Shown one piece after another: positions 15,973 through 24,718 of a DNA stretch of 64,000 nt. Origin of the DNA: Xanthobacter sp. YC-JY1 (GTDB lineage: Bacteria > Pseudomonadota > Alphaproteobacteria > Rhizobiales > Xanthobacteraceae); the NCBI RefSeq assembly GCF_021730305.1, contig NZ_CP032674.1, forward strand, positions 2,651,001 through 2,715,000, written 5' to 3'. The position numbers and the translations under genes are program-made. The notes beneath the pieces are model-generated. The model worked only from the letters and a program-made list of their open reading frames with translations. It did no database searches and was not told where the DNA came from. Within the stretch, counting starts at the first letter, position 1; each line of letters begins with the position of its first letter.

Positions 15973-17463
15973 TCAGATCCCCAGCTTCGCCTTCAGGATG
16001 TCGTTCAGCGCCTGCGGATTCGCCTTGCCGCCGGAGGCCTTCATGGCCTGGCCGACGAACCAGCCGAGCATGGTGGGCTTGGCCTGTACCTGCGCCACCT
16101 TGTCCGGATTGGCGGCGATGATCTCGTCCACCACCTTCTCGATGGCTCCGGTATCGGTCACCTGCTTCATGCCGCGGGCCTCGACCACCACGCGCGGGTC
16201 GCCGCCCTCGGTGAAGACGATCTCGAACAGGTCCTTGGCGATCTTGGAAGAGATGGTCCCCTCGCCAATGAGGTCCAGGATGGTGCCGATCTGCTGGGGC
16301 GAGACGGGCGAGGAGGTGATGTCTTTGCCCTCCTTGTTCAGTCGGCCGAACAGCTCGTTGATGACGAAGTTCGCCGCCGCCTTGCCGTCGCGCTTGGCGC
16401 CGCCGCCTTCCACCACCTGCTCGAAATAGTCGGCCGTATCGCGCTCGGCCACCAGCACGCCGGCGTCGTAGGGCGAGAGGCCGTATTCGGCGATGAAGCG
16501 CGCCTTCTTCTCGTCCGGCAGCTCGGGCAGGTTCGCCTTCAGCGCCTCCACCCACTCGGCCTTGATGTCGAGAGGCAGCAGGTCCGGATCGGGGAAGTAG
16601 CGATAATCATGCGCCTCTTCCTTGGAGCGCATGGACCGCGTCTCGCCCTTGGTGGGGTCGAACAGGCGCGTCTCCTGGGCGATGGTGCCGCCATCCTCCA
16701 GAATCTCGATCTGCCGGCGGGCTTCCGCCTCCACCGCCTGACCGATGAAGCGGATGGAGTTGACGTTCTTGATCTCGCAGCGTGTGCCCAGCTCATCGCC
16801 CGGCCGGCGCACGGAGACGTTCACGTCGGCGCGCAGGTTGCCCTTCTCCATGTCGCCGTCGCAGGTGCCGAGATAGCGCAGGATGGTGCGCAGCTTGGTC
16901 ACGTACGCCTTCGCCTCCTCCGCCGAACGCAGATCGGGGCGGGAGACGATCTCCATCAGCGCCACGCCGGAGCGGTTGAGGTCCACGAAGGAGAGGGTGG
17001 GCGACAGGTCGTGGATGGACTTGCCGGCGTCCTGCTCCAGATGCAGGCGCTCGATGCCCACCGTGAAGCTCTCGCCGTCCGGCAGGTCGACGATGACCTC
17101 GCCCTCGCCGACGACGGGCTGCTTGTACTGGCTGATCTGGTAGCCCTGCGGCAGGTCCGGATAGAAATAGTTCTTCCGGTCGAACACCGAATGCAGGTTG
17201 ATCTCGGCCTTCAGCCCAAGGCCGGTGCGCACCGCCTGCGCGACGCACTCCTTGTTGATGACGGGCAGCATGCCGGGCATGGCCGCATCCACCAGCGACA
17301 CGTGATCGTTAGGCTCGCCGCCGAAGGCGGTGGAGGCGCCGGAGAACAGCTTGGCATTGGAAGCGACCTGGGCGTGCACCTCCATGCCGATCACCACCTC
17401 CCAATCACCGGTGGCGCCGGAAATCAGCTTTTTGGCCTCCGCAGGCCGGGTGTGAAGGGTCAT
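15973..17463 (-). CDS. gatB: Aspartyl/glutamyl-tRNA amidotransferase subunit B
   Basis: The tRNA-binding and kinase subunit of the GatCAB complex, which converts mischarged Glu-tRNAGln and Asp-tRNAAsn to the correct amide forms. It has 496 residues, usual length. The N-terminal cradle domain includes VIGMEVHAQ, the [18 protein letters not shown] block and the [19 protein letters not shown] block. The C-terminal GatB/YqeY domain (about residues 345-495) is complete, ending in an [12 protein letters not shown] helix. AGGAC precedes the ATG. gatC and gatA lie 1.4 kb away, separated by a glycosyltransferase gene, so the three genes do not form one operon. Confidence 0.96.
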   Translation of the reverse strand: MTLHTRPAEAKKLISGATGDWEVVIGMEVHAQVASNAKLFSGASTAFGGEPNDHVSLVDAAMPGMLPVINKECVAQAVRTGLGLKAEINLHSVFDRKNYFYPDLPQGYQISQYKQPVVGEGEVIVDLPDGESFTVGIERLHLEQDAGKSIHDLSPTLSFVDLNRSGVALMEIVSRPDLRSAEEAKAYVTKLRTILRYLGTCDGDMEKGNLRADVNVSVRRPGDELGTRCEIKNVNSIRFIGQAVEAEARRQIEILEDGGTIAQETRLFDPTKGETRSMRSKEEAHDYRYFPDPDLLPLDIKAEWVEALKANLPELPDEKKARFIAEYGLSPYDAGVLVAERDTADYFEQVVEGGGAKRDGKAAANFVINELFGRLNKEGKDITSSPVSPQQIGTILDLIGEGTISSKIAKDLFEIVFTEGGDPRVVVEARGMKQVTDTGAIEKVVDEIIAANPDKVAQVQAKPTMLGWFVGQAMKASGGKANPQALNDILKAKLGI

Positions 17464-17723
17464 GGTCGTCCTATCGTCGTGCGCGGATGGCCCGCGCTGT
17501 CAGGTCCATTGCGGCGACGCCGCATTCTGGTCGGTGTCGTACCCCTAGGCGACATTGCAGGCAACGGCCATAAGCTGCCGATACGTCAGGACATACTTTG
17601 TTACACCAAGTTATCTGTGCCTCATTTCGCCCGCAAAACGGCCACGCCCTCGCTACTACCCTACCCAAATTCCGCTCGCCCTGCCCGTAGATTGAGCAGC
17701 GGGGCTTTGTAGGAGTTGAGCAG

Positions 17724-18785
17724 ATGAGACTGGCGGGGGTCTCCATTGTTCGCGATGAGGCGGATATAATCGAAGCGTGGGTTCGCCATAACCTGCACTT
17801 CTTAGATCATCTTTACATTGTGGATGACGGCAGCACAGATCAAACAACGCGCATCCTTGAGATGCTATTTAAAGAAGGTCTTCCGATTTCGCTGACGCTG
17901 GAGAAATCACCGGCGGCCTATCATCAAGGGCAGCGCACCACGGCGTTGGTCGAACAGGCGATGGAAACAGCGCCTTGGGACTTTGTCTTCCCGTTGGATG
18001 GTGACGAATTCATTGTTGCCGAGGATCGGGCGGCGCTGGAGGCAGATCTTGAAGCCATCGGCGGCTATCGCCTCGGCGGGCTGAACCCGCGCCATTACCT
18101 CATGACCGACGAGGACGACCTCAACGAGCCCTGTCCCCTCACCCGGCTCCGCCATGTCGCAGTGCATGATCCCTATATCTTCAAGGTCGTCGTGCCGGGC
18201 CGGCTGGCCTGCGAGCGCGGCTTTGCCGTCGTCGACGGCAACCATCGCGCCACCAAGTGGGATGTCCCACTGCCGATCACCCTTCTGCCAAACGTGCAGC
18301 TCGCCCATTTCCCGGCGCGTTCCGAGGCCCAATTGGTGAGCAAGGGCCTCGCCGGCTATCTGCGCTGGACCGCGCGAACCGACTTTTCCAACGGCGCGCC
18401 GGATCGGCTCCTCGAAGGCGTGGGCATCCTCAAGGAGGAGCACGATATCAAGGTGCATGCCCTCGGCCGGCTGGCCGAGGCGCTGGGCCCGGACCGGGGC
18501 GGCCGCACAGCGAGGCTCCAGCCCTTCGTCGAGCGCAGGGGCGAGGTGCGCCATCCCGAACTGGCCCGCATCTTCCCCTATCGCCGCGTGCTCTCGGCGA
18601 CTGACGATCTCGTGCACGCCTTCAAGGCGGCGCTCGTCGAGAACAAGGAGCTGAGGGAAGGCGGCGCCACCTTCCAGTCACGCCTCCTCGCAGCGTTTTC
18701 CCGGAACCTGAAGTCGCTGCGCAGGCGCCTCACCGCCCTCCGTCATGCCCAAGACTTACCGAAGGAGCCGCTCGGGTACTCGTGA
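17724..18785 (+). CDS. Glycosyltransferase family 2-like protein
   Basis: A 353-residue protein with an N-terminal GT-A fold of the Glyco_tranf_2_4 type. It shows VSIVRDEADIIEAWVRHN, the nucleotide-sugar site DDGS (residues 34-37), and PLDGDEFI (Asp92 to Glu95) as the DxD-like metal site. The rest (about 200-353) is of unknown fold with a basic C-terminal helix. GGAG lies 8 nt before the ATG. Composition is odd: bases 17761-17820 are 26/60 G+C and 17821-17880 are 28/60, while the second half of the gene is as GC-rich as the chromosome. The gene sits between gatB and gatCA and may be a partial import. The sugar and acceptor are unknown. Confidence 0.8.
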   Translation: MRLAGVSIVRDEADIIEAWVRHNLHFLDHLYIVDDGSTDQTTRILEMLFKEGLPISLTLEKSPAAYHQGQRTTALVEQAMETAPWDFVFPLDGDEFIVAEDRAALEADLEAIGGYRLGGLNPRHYLMTDEDDLNEPCPLTRLRHVAVHDPYIFKVVVPGRLACERGFAVVDGNHRATKWDVPLPITLLPNVQLAHFPARSEAQLVSKGLAGYLRWTARTDFSNGAPDRLLEGVGILKEEHDIKVHALGRLAEALGPDRGGRTARLQPFVERRGEVRHPELARIFPYRRVLSATDDLVHAFKAALVENKELREGGATFQSRLLAAFSRNLKSLRRRLTALRHAQDLPKEPLGYS

Positions 18786-18817
18786 CCAGACCGGCTCAGC
18801 CTCGGGCGAGGACTCGT

Positions 18818-18857
18818 CCGCAAGGAAAGTCGGGGCTGAGCCCGACCTTCCTTGCGG
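18818..18857. terminator. Long hairpin between convergent glycosyltransferase and gatA genes
   Basis: A 17-nt inverted repeat (18818-18834 with 18841-18857) has a single A/C mismatch and a 6-nt loop GCTGAG. It lies between the two convergent stops. No T-tract follows on either strand, so it may be a processing or stability element as much as a terminator. Confidence 0.5.
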
Positions 18858-18864
18858 GCTCAAT

Positions 18865-20349
18865 TCAAGCCTTCCACCACAGGTCCTCGACCGGGAAGCG
18901 GCCGGCCGCTTCCTCGATCACCTCGGCGAGGGAGAACAGCGTCTCTTCCTCGAATGGGCGGCCGATGAGCTGGAGGCCCAGCGGCAGACCGTCGGCCGAG
19001 AGGCCGGCGGGGACGGAGATGCCCGGCAGGCCGGCCATGTTCACCGTCACAGTGAAGACGTCGTTGAGATACATCTCCACCGGATCGGCCTTCAGCTTCT
19101 CGCCGATGCCGAAGGCCGGCGACGGGGTCGCCGGAGTCAGCACCGCATCGACGCCGAGCGCGAACGCCCGGTCGAAATCCCGCTTGATGAGGCTGCGCAC
19201 CTTCTGCGCGCGCAGGTAATAGGCGTCGTAATAGCCGGCGGAGAGCACGTAGGTGCCGATCATGATGCGGCGGCGCACTTCCGGGCCGAAGCCGGCGGCG
19301 CGGGTGTTCTCATACATCTCCACCACGTCCTTGCCCGGCACGCGGGCGCCGTAGCGCACGCCGTCATAGCGGGCGAGGTTGGACGAGGCTTCCGCCGGGG
19401 CGACGATGTAATAGGCCGGCAGGGCGTACTGGGTGTGGGGCAGCGAGATGTCCACAATCTCGGCGCCGGCCTCTTCCAGCCACTTGGCGCCCTCGCGCCA
19501 GAGGGTATCGATCTCGTCGGCCATGCCGTCCATGCGGTATTCGCGCGGAATGCCGATCTTCTTGCCCTTGATGGAGGCGCCGACCGCCTCCTCATAGTCC
19601 GGCACCGGGCGATTGACGCAGGTGGAGTCCTTCGGGTCGTAGCCGGCCATGGAACGCAGCAGAACTGCCGCATCGTTCACCGTGCGGGCGAAGGGACCGG
19701 CCTGGTCGAGGGACGAGGCGAAGGCGACGATGCCCCAGCGCGAGCAGCGGCCATAAGTGGGCTTGATGCCGACCGTGCCGGTGAACGCCGCCGGCTGGCG
19801 GATGGAGCCGCCGGTATCGGTGCCCGTGGCGCCGGCGCACAGGAAGGCCGCCACCGCCGCCGCCGAGCCGCCGGAAGAGCCGCCGGGCACGATGGGGGTG
19901 TCATCGCCGTCGCGATGCCAGGGCGACACCACCGGGCCGAAGGCGGAGGTTTCGTTGGACGAGCCCATGGCGAACTCGTCATTGTTCAGCTTGCCGAGCA
20001 TCACCGCGCCGTCCCGCCACAGATGGGAGGTGACGGTGGATTCGTACTGCGGCACGAAGTTCTCGAGGATCTTCGAGCAGGCCGTGGTGCGCACCCCCTC
20101 GGTCGCAAACATGTCCTTGATGCCGAGGGGGATGCCCTCCAGCGGCCCGGTATCGCCGGAAGCGATGCGCTTGTCGCTCTCCCGCGCCATCTCCAGCGCG
20201 ATGTCCGGCGTCTCGAGCACGTAGGCGTTGAGCGGACGCGCCTCCTCCATGGCCTTCAGATAGGCCTCGGTGAGCTCGACCGAAGTGAACTCGCCCTGGG
20301 CAAGCCCCTCGCGCGCCTGGGTGAGGGTGAGCTTGGTGAGCTTGTTCAT
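18865..20349 (-). CDS. gatA: Aspartyl/glutamyl-tRNA amidotransferase subunit A
   Basis: The glutaminase subunit of GatCAB, an amidase-signature enzyme of 494 residues. The Ser-cisSer-Lys triad is visible: Lys78 in [10 protein letters not shown], Ser158 in [14 protein letters not shown] and Ser182 in [12 protein letters not shown]. Ammonia released from glutamine is channelled to GatB. The start codon overlaps the gatC stop (ATGA), so the two are translationally coupled. The ORF stays open far upstream, but that extension is only the gatC region in another frame. Confidence 0.96.
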   Translation of the reverse strand: MNKLTKLTLTQAREGLAQGEFTSVELTEAYLKAMEEARPLNAYVLETPDIALEMARESDKRIASGDTGPLEGIPLGIKDMFATEGVRTTACSKILENFVPQYESTVTSHLWRDGAVMLGKLNNDEFAMGSSNETSAFGPVVSPWHRDGDDTPIVPGGSSGGSAAAVAAFLCAGATGTDTGGSIRQPAAFTGTVGIKPTYGRCSRWGIVAFASSLDQAGPFARTVNDAAVLLRSMAGYDPKDSTCVNRPVPDYEEAVGASIKGKKIGIPREYRMDGMADEIDTLWREGAKWLEEAGAEIVDISLPHTQYALPAYYIVAPAEASSNLARYDGVRYGARVPGKDVVEMYENTRAAGFGPEVRRRIMIGTYVLSAGYYDAYYLRAQKVRSLIKRDFDRAFALGVDAVLTPATPSPAFGIGEKLKADPVEMYLNDVFTVTVNMAGLPGISVPAGLSADGLPLGLQLIGRPFEEETLFSLAEVIEEAAGRFPVEDLWWKA

Positions 20350-20633
20350 TCCACCACCTTCGGCACGGTAAAGAAGCCGCCCTCGGCATCGGGGGCGTTG
20401 GCGAGCACCTTCTCGGGGCAGTTTCCGTCGGTAACGGCGTCTTCCCGCATGGGCAGCTCCACGGGGACAACGCTGGTCAGCGGCTCGACCCCGGAGACAT
20501 CGAGATCCGCCAGTTGCTCGACGAAATCGAGGATGGCGTTGAGCTCGTTCTGAAGATGGCCGAGTTCCTCCTCCCGCACAGCGATGCGTGCGAGATGGGC
20601 CACCCGGCGGACTGTCGCCTGATCGACGGACAT
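20346..20633 (-). CDS. gatC: Aspartyl/glutamyl-tRNA amidotransferase subunit C
   Basis: The 95-residue small subunit that clamps GatA to GatB. It shows the family pattern: [19 protein letters not shown] at the N-terminus, a helix with [21 protein letters not shown], and the C-terminal REDAVTDGN...[19 protein letters not shown] region. It is the first gene of a gatC-gatA operon, with a 4-nt overlap to gatA. It is divergent from vapBC. Confidence 0.95.
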   Translation of the reverse strand: MSVDQATVRRVAHLARIAVREEELGHLQNELNAILDFVEQLADLDVSGVEPLTSVVPVELPMREDAVTDGNCPEKVLANAPDAEGGFFTVPKVVE

Positions 20634-20744
20634 GAGTAGGCTCCCAAAAGCTGCCTGCCGCTATAGCAAGGGGTATGCCGCGGTGGAAGGGTTTGGGCGC
20701 CGATGGGTGGGGTGGGAGCCCACGCCGCAGAGTGCGGGCTCGCG

Positions 20745-20758
20745 GCATCAATTGATGC
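20745..20758. promoter_or_regulatory. Candidate operator palindrome upstream of vapB
   Basis: GCATCAATTGATGC is a perfect 14-bp palindrome centred about 50 nt before the vapB ATG, directly followed by TACTAT, a plausible -10 element. VapB antitoxins with ribbon-helix-helix type DNA-binding ends usually bind such palindromes to repress their own operon. The assignment is by position and symmetry only. Confidence 0.5.
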
Positions 20759-20801
20759 TACTATCCGTGCCCAGGCCACCGCGCCGAAGGAATGCGTCCC
20801 G

Positions 20802-20996
20802 ATGCGAACCACCCTCGCCATAGACGACGAGCTTCTCGCAAGAGCACAGGCATTGACCGGCATGACAGAGAAGTCGGCTCTCGTGCGCGAGGCACTCAAA
20901 GCGCTGATCGCCCGCGAGAGCGCATTGCGTCTCGCCCGTCTCGGCGGGAGCGAGCCCCAGCTTGAACCGATCCGTAGACGCCGGCCCGACGAATGA
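20802..20996 (+). CDS. vapB: VapB-type antitoxin
   Basis: A 64-residue antitoxin. The N-terminal RTTLAIDDELLARAQALTGM segment is the short strand plus helix of VapB_antitoxin/RHH proteins, which dimerise to bind the operator. The C-terminal Arg-rich tail (IRRRRPDE) would occupy the toxin active site. The ATG at 20802 is preferred to upstream in-frame codons; AAGGA lies about 10 nt upstream. The stop overlaps the toxin start (ATGA). A candidate operator palindrome lies upstream. Confidence 0.9.
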   Translation: MRTTLAIDDELLARAQALTGMTEKSALVREALKALIARESALRLARLGGSEPQLEPIRRRRPDE

Positions 20997-21358
20997 TTCT
21001 GGTCGATACGTCCATCTGGATCGATCATTTTCGCCAATGCGATCCGAGGCTGCAGCAGGTGCTGGCGGACGGCTCCGTGATGTCGCATCCCTTCGTGATC
21101 GGCGAACTCGCACTGGGGAACCTGCGTCAGCGGGAGGTCATCCTGGATGCCATCGCCGCCTTGCCGCAGGCGATCATTGCCGAACCGGCCGAAGTGCTCG
21201 GCCTCATAACGACCGAGTCGCTCCATGGCCGAGGGATTGGATATGTCGACGCGCACTTGATTGCGTCGGTTCGATTGACGCCGGAAGCGGTTTTGTGGAC
21301 GCGCGACAGGCGGTTGGCAGCTGTTGCGGAAAAACTGGGAATTGCGCTTGAGGCGTGA
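20993..21358 (+). CDS. vapC: VapC-type PIN-domain ribonuclease toxin
   Basis: A 121-residue PIN-domain RNase of a type II toxin-antitoxin pair. All four acidic metal-binding residues are visible: Asp5 in VDTSIWIDH, Glu38 in VIGELALG, Asp86 in GYVDAHLIA and Asp105 in WTRDRRL, so the toxin looks intact. Family members cleave tRNA or rRNA to arrest growth when the antitoxin is degraded. It is translationally coupled to vapB by a 4-nt overlap. The pair lies between gatC and ruvX as a small accessory insertion in core genes. Confidence 0.93.
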   Translation: MILVDTSIWIDHFRQCDPRLQQVLADGSVMSHPFVIGELALGNLRQREVILDAIAALPQAIIAEPAEVLGLITTESLHGRGIGYVDAHLIASVRLTPEAVLWTRDRRLAAVAEKLGIALEA

Positions 21359-21399
21359 TCCCCCCTTGCCCCAGCCCGCAATTGCTCTAACCCTCGCTC

Positions 21400-21918
21400 A
21401 TGGCAGACGCGCCCCTCCCCGCCCCCGTTGGTCCACTCGTGGACATTGCCGCCCTCCTGCCGCCGCGCGGGGCGCTGATTGGGCTTGATCTCGGCACCAA
21501 GACCATCGGCGTCGCGGGCTCGGACCCCGACCGCCGCATCGCGACGGTGATCGAGACGGTGAAGCGCACCAAATTTACCGCCGAGGCGCAGCGCCTCGTG
21601 GCGTTGGCGGACGAACGGCGGGCGGTGGCCTTCGTGCTGGGGCTGCCCCTGAACATGGACGGCTCCGAAGGCCCGCGCGCCCAGGCGAGCCGCGCTTTCG
21701 CCCGCAACTTCGCCCGGCTGGCGGGACGGCCCATCGCTTTTTGGGACGAACGCCTCTCCACCGCCGCGGTCGAGCGGGCGCTGATCTCGGCCGACATGAG
21801 CCGCGCGCGCCGGGCCGAGGTGGTGGACCAGCATGCGGCGGCCTTCATTCTCGAAGGCGCGCTCGGCTTCCTCGACCGCCTCGTGGAGAACCAAGAGGAA
21901 ACCGACCGGGAGGACTGA
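21400..21918 (+). CDS. ruvX: Putative pre-16S rRNA nuclease / Holliday junction resolvase-like protein
   Basis: A 172-residue YqgF/RuvX protein with an RNase H-like fold. The GLDLGTKTIGVAGSDP segment holds the first catalytic Asp (Asp30). The FVLGLPLNMDGSEGPRA segment, FWDERLST and the C-terminal VVDQHAAAFILEGAL helix with the last Asp complete the family pattern. Members process the 5' end of 16S rRNA, and a resolvase role has been suggested. The N-terminus is about 20 residues longer than usual. A short GTCCCG-TTT-CGGGAC hairpin (21966-21980) follows. Confidence 0.93.
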   Translation: MADAPLPAPVGPLVDIAALLPPRGALIGLDLGTKTIGVAGSDPDRRIATVIETVKRTKFTAEAQRLVALADERRAVAFVLGLPLNMDGSEGPRAQASRAFARNFARLAGRPIAFWDERLSTAAVERALISADMSRARRAEVVDQHAAAFILEGALGFLDRLVENQEETDRED

Positions 21919-22095
21919 TTCGGTCCGCTCCCGTTCCCGGCGGGTTCTCGCCCCACCGTCGCTCCGTCCCGTTTCGGGACAATGGCGCTTTTCTTATCCC
22001 GGCTCCGGGCCTAAAGCGGGCGCGCGGAAAATTCACACCGCCGCAGAGGAATAATTGCCTGCCGCCGCACGGCCGGCACGGTAAGCGTCTGCCCC

Positions 22096-23031
22096 ATGAG
22101 CCTCATCATCACGGCCCTCGTGCCGGTCTTCCTCATCATCGCCCTCGGCGCCGTCCTGCGGCGCATCCTCCTGAAGGATGCGGCCCATTGGGCGGCGCTG
22201 GAGAAGCTGACCTATTTCGTGCTGTTCCCGGCCCTTCTGGTGGTGTCCGCGGTGAAAGCGGACCTGAGCACGGTGAATGTCGTGGCGGTCGCCGGCGCGC
22301 TCATCGGCACGGTCATCATTCTCTCGGGCCTCATCCTGCTCATGCACAAGCCGCTGATCGCGGCGCTGGCGGCGGACGGTCCCGGCTTCACCTCCCTGTT
22401 CCAGGGGGCGGTGCGCTGGAACACCTATATCGTGCTGGCCGTGGCGGGCGGCCTCTACGGCGCAGCGGGAATCACCATCGCCGCGCTGGCGCTGGTGGCG
22501 ATGATCCCGGTGGTGAACATCATCGCGGTACTGGTGCTGGCCTCCTTCTCCGGCCGCCACCCGCCGACATTCGCCTATGTGGCCGAGCAGCTGGCGCGCA
22601 ATCCCTACATCTGGGCGTGCTCGGCGGGTGCCCTGCTCAATGTGACGGGATTCCCCGTGCCGAAGGTGCTGGTGGAGTTCGGCGATATCCTCGGCAAGGC
22701 CTCGCTGGCGCTGGGACTGCTGGTGGTCGGCGGCGGATTGATCCTCGACCGGCTGAAGCGGCCGCGTGCCATCGTGTTCGCCAGCCTCGCGCTGAAGCTG
22801 CTGCTGAAGCCGGCCATCGCCCTCGCTCTGGCGCTGGCCTTCGGGCTGCGTGGCACGGAGCTGGTGGTGGTGGCGATCACCGCCGCGGTTCCTTCGGCCC
22901 CCAACGGCTACGTGTTGGCGCGGCAGATGGGCGGGGACGCGCCGCTCCTCGCCGAAATCCTGACCATCCAGATCATCGGCGCGGCCATCACGCTGCCGCT
23001 GGTGGTGACCATCGCCAAGATGCTGGCCTGA
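22096..23031 (+). CDS. AEC family transporter (auxin efflux carrier-like)
   Basis: A 311-residue inner-membrane protein with about ten hydrophobic helices in two halves, as in AEC transporters. Conserved features are the LEKLTYFVLFPALLV helix 2 segment, the FQGAVRWNTYI segment near helix 4-5, and the AAVPSAPNGYVLARQMGGD segment near the C-terminus. The family includes malonate, malate and auxin-like carriers; the substrate is unknown. A 14-nt tandem duplication (GATGCTGGCCTGAC at 23019-23032 and 23033-23046) repeats the last codons and the stop. Confidence 0.88.
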   Translation: MSLIITALVPVFLIIALGAVLRRILLKDAAHWAALEKLTYFVLFPALLVVSAVKADLSTVNVVAVAGALIGTVIILSGLILLMHKPLIAALAADGPGFTSLFQGAVRWNTYIVLAVAGGLYGAAGITIAALALVAMIPVVNIIAVLVLASFSGRHPPTFAYVAEQLARNPYIWACSAGALLNVTGFPVPKVLVEFGDILGKASLALGLLVVGGGLILDRLKRPRAIVFASLALKLLLKPAIALALALAFGLRGTELVVVAITAAVPSAPNGYVLARQMGGDAPLLAEILTIQIIGAAITLPLVVTIAKMLA

Positions 23032-23055
23032 CGATGCTGGCCTGACCCAAACGAA

Positions 23056-23075
23056 AGGGCGGCCGAAGCCGCCCT
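23056..23075. terminator. GC-rich hairpin between convergent genes
   Basis: AGGGCGGC-CGAA-GCCGCCCT, an 8-bp perfect stem with a stable tetraloop, lies between the AEC transporter stop and the stop of the convergent secreted-protein gene. No long T-tract follows. Confidence 0.5.
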
Positions 23076-23099
23076 CACGTCATCCCGTATCCCCGCGAC

Positions 23100-23525
23100 T
23101 CAGCAGGGCGAGAAATAGCCCTGCCCGCCCGGGCCGGTGGCGACCCAGCAGCTGCGCGGGCGCGGCGGGGGAACCGGCTCCAGATAGACGCGCGGCGCGG
23201 GCTGGTAATAAACGACCGGCGGCTGCTCGTAATAGACGACCGGCGGCGGCGGAGGGGCGGCCGCAGCGCCGGCAATGGCCGCCGCACCCAGCACGCCGAT
23301 GGCGACACCCGCACCCAAGGCGGCGCCGTTGCCGCAATTCCAGCAGCCGCCGCGATAATAGCGGCCGCGATACCAGTAGCCGACATCGGTGACGCTCGCG
23401 GCTTTCGCCGGCGCCATGGCCAGCGCGCCGGTGCCGATGGCGGCCGCGTTGCCCGTGCCGGCACCGCCGGTGAGCACCACGGCGACGCCGAGCGCCATGA
23501 GGTTCGTCCGCATCAGAATGGACAT
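23100..23525 (-). CDS. Secreted or membrane-anchored Gly/Pro/Tyr-rich small protein
   Basis: A 141-residue protein of unknown function. An N-terminal hydrophobic signal (about residues 8-27) is followed by VGYWYRGRYYRGGCWNCGNG, a Gly/Ala hydrophobic stretch (about 67-90) that could be a membrane helix or glycine-zipper, and a proline-rich tail with imperfect repeats PPVVYYEQ / PPVVYYQP. Four cysteines lie in CWNC, SCW and at the very C-terminus. Such proteins are common and uncharacterised in Rhizobiales. GGGAG lies 9 nt before the ATG. Confidence 0.7.
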   Translation of the reverse strand: MSILMRTNLMALGVAVVLTGGAGTGNAAAIGTGALAMAPAKAASVTDVGYWYRGRYYRGGCWNCGNGAALGAGVAIGVLGAAAIAGAAAAPPPPPVVYYEQPPVVYYQPAPRVYLEPVPPPRPRSCWVATGPGGQGYFSPC

Positions 23526-23770
23526 AACGAGTAACTCCCAACCTCCGGGGCGACGGTCTGGCGGCTCGCCTCAGTCCGTCCGGTCCGGCTGCGCAAAGGC
23601 TCGGTGAGAGTTCGTTCCAAAGTGTGGCGACCCTGGGGAATCACCGGGACCAGCCTTCACGGTTGGTGAACGAGCCGTAAATCACGGTGCACCCCATCTT
23701 GCCCCGCCCGGCTCCATTCACAGGCATCCCTTGCCGGGGCCGCGCTTGGGGGCTATGCCTCCCGCCTGCC

Positions 23771-24718
23771 ATGCAAGATGCTTCCGCCTTCACGCTCTCC
23801 GGCCGAGACCTCATCGGCATCGAAGGGCTTTCCGCCGGCGAGATCACGGGTCTGCTCGACCTCGCCGAGGAGTTCGTCGAACTCAACCGGCAGATCGAGA
23901 AGAAGCGCACGACGCTGCGCGGACGCACCCAGATCAACCTGTTCTTCGAGGCCTCCACCCGCACGCAGTCCTCGTTCGAGATCGCGGGCAAGCGGCTCGG
24001 CGCCGACGTGATGAACATGTCGGTCGCCTCCTCCTCGGTGAAGAAGGGCGAGACGCTGATCGACACCGCGATCACCCTGAACGCCATGCACCCGGACATC
24101 CTCGTCGTCCGGCATCACGCGTCCGGCGCGGTGGCGCTGCTGGCGCGCAAGGTGGACTGCTGCGTGGTGAATGCCGGCGACGGCGCCCACGAGCATCCCA
24201 CCCAGGCGCTGCTCGACGCCCTCACCATCCGCCGCAACAAGGGCCGCATCCAGGGACTGACGGTCGCCATCTGCGGGGATGTGCTCCATTCGCGCGTGGC
24301 GCGCTCCAACATCGCCTTGCTCAACACCATGGGTGCCAAGGTGCGCGTGGTGGCGCCGTCCACCCTGCTGCCCTCGGGCGTGGAGACCCTCGGCGTCGAG
24401 GTGTTCCGCACCATGGAGGCGGGACTGGAAGGGGCGGACATCGTGATGATGCTGCGCCTCCAGCGCGAGCGCATGGCCGGCTCCTTCATCCCGTCGGTGA
24501 AGGAGTATTTCCACTATTTCGGCCTCGACGAGGCCAAGCTGCGCTACGCCGCGCCCGACGCGCTGGTGATGCATCCCGGCCCCATGAACCGCGGCGTGGA
24601 GATCGACTCCGCCATCGCGGACGGGGCGCAGTCCCTCATTCGAGAGCAGGTGGAGATGGGCGTCGCCGTGCGCATGGCGGTGCTCGATTCCCTCGCGCGG
24701 AAGCTTCCCAATGCGTAA
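23771..24718 (+). CDS. pyrB: Aspartate carbamoyltransferase catalytic subunit
   Basis: Condenses carbamoyl phosphate with aspartate in pyrimidine biosynthesis. It has 315 residues. The carbamoyl-phosphate site STRTQSSFE (residues 62-70), [11 protein letters not shown], and [12 protein letters not shown] are all present. The ATG at 23771 was chosen as the family start; it has no strong ribosome site, and the 28-codon in-frame extension upstream is not conserved-looking. It overlaps the next gene by 8 nt, a dihydroorotase homologue lacking metal ligands, which fits the ATCase class that assembles with a catalytically dead DHOase partner. Confidence 0.95.
   Translation: MQDASAFTLSGRDLIGIEGLSAGEITGLLDLAEEFVELNRQIEKKRTTLRGRTQINLFFEASTRTQSSFEIAGKRLGADVMNMSVASSSVKKGETLIDTAITLNAMHPDILVVRHHASGAVALLARKVDCCVVNAGDGAHEHPTQALLDALTIRRNKGRIQGLTVAICGDVLHSRVARSNIALLNTMGAKVRVVAPSTLLPSGVETLGVEVFRTMEAGLEGADIVMMLRLQRERMAGSFIPSVKEYFHYFGLDEAKLRYAAPDALVMHPGPMNRGVEIDSAIADGAQSLIREQVEMGVAVRMAVLDSLARKLPNA

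Noticed and set aside
20962-21351. Plus-strand frame overlapping vapC
   Set aside because: It is the +1 shadow of vapC and vapB; vapC has all PIN-domain residues and translational coupling.
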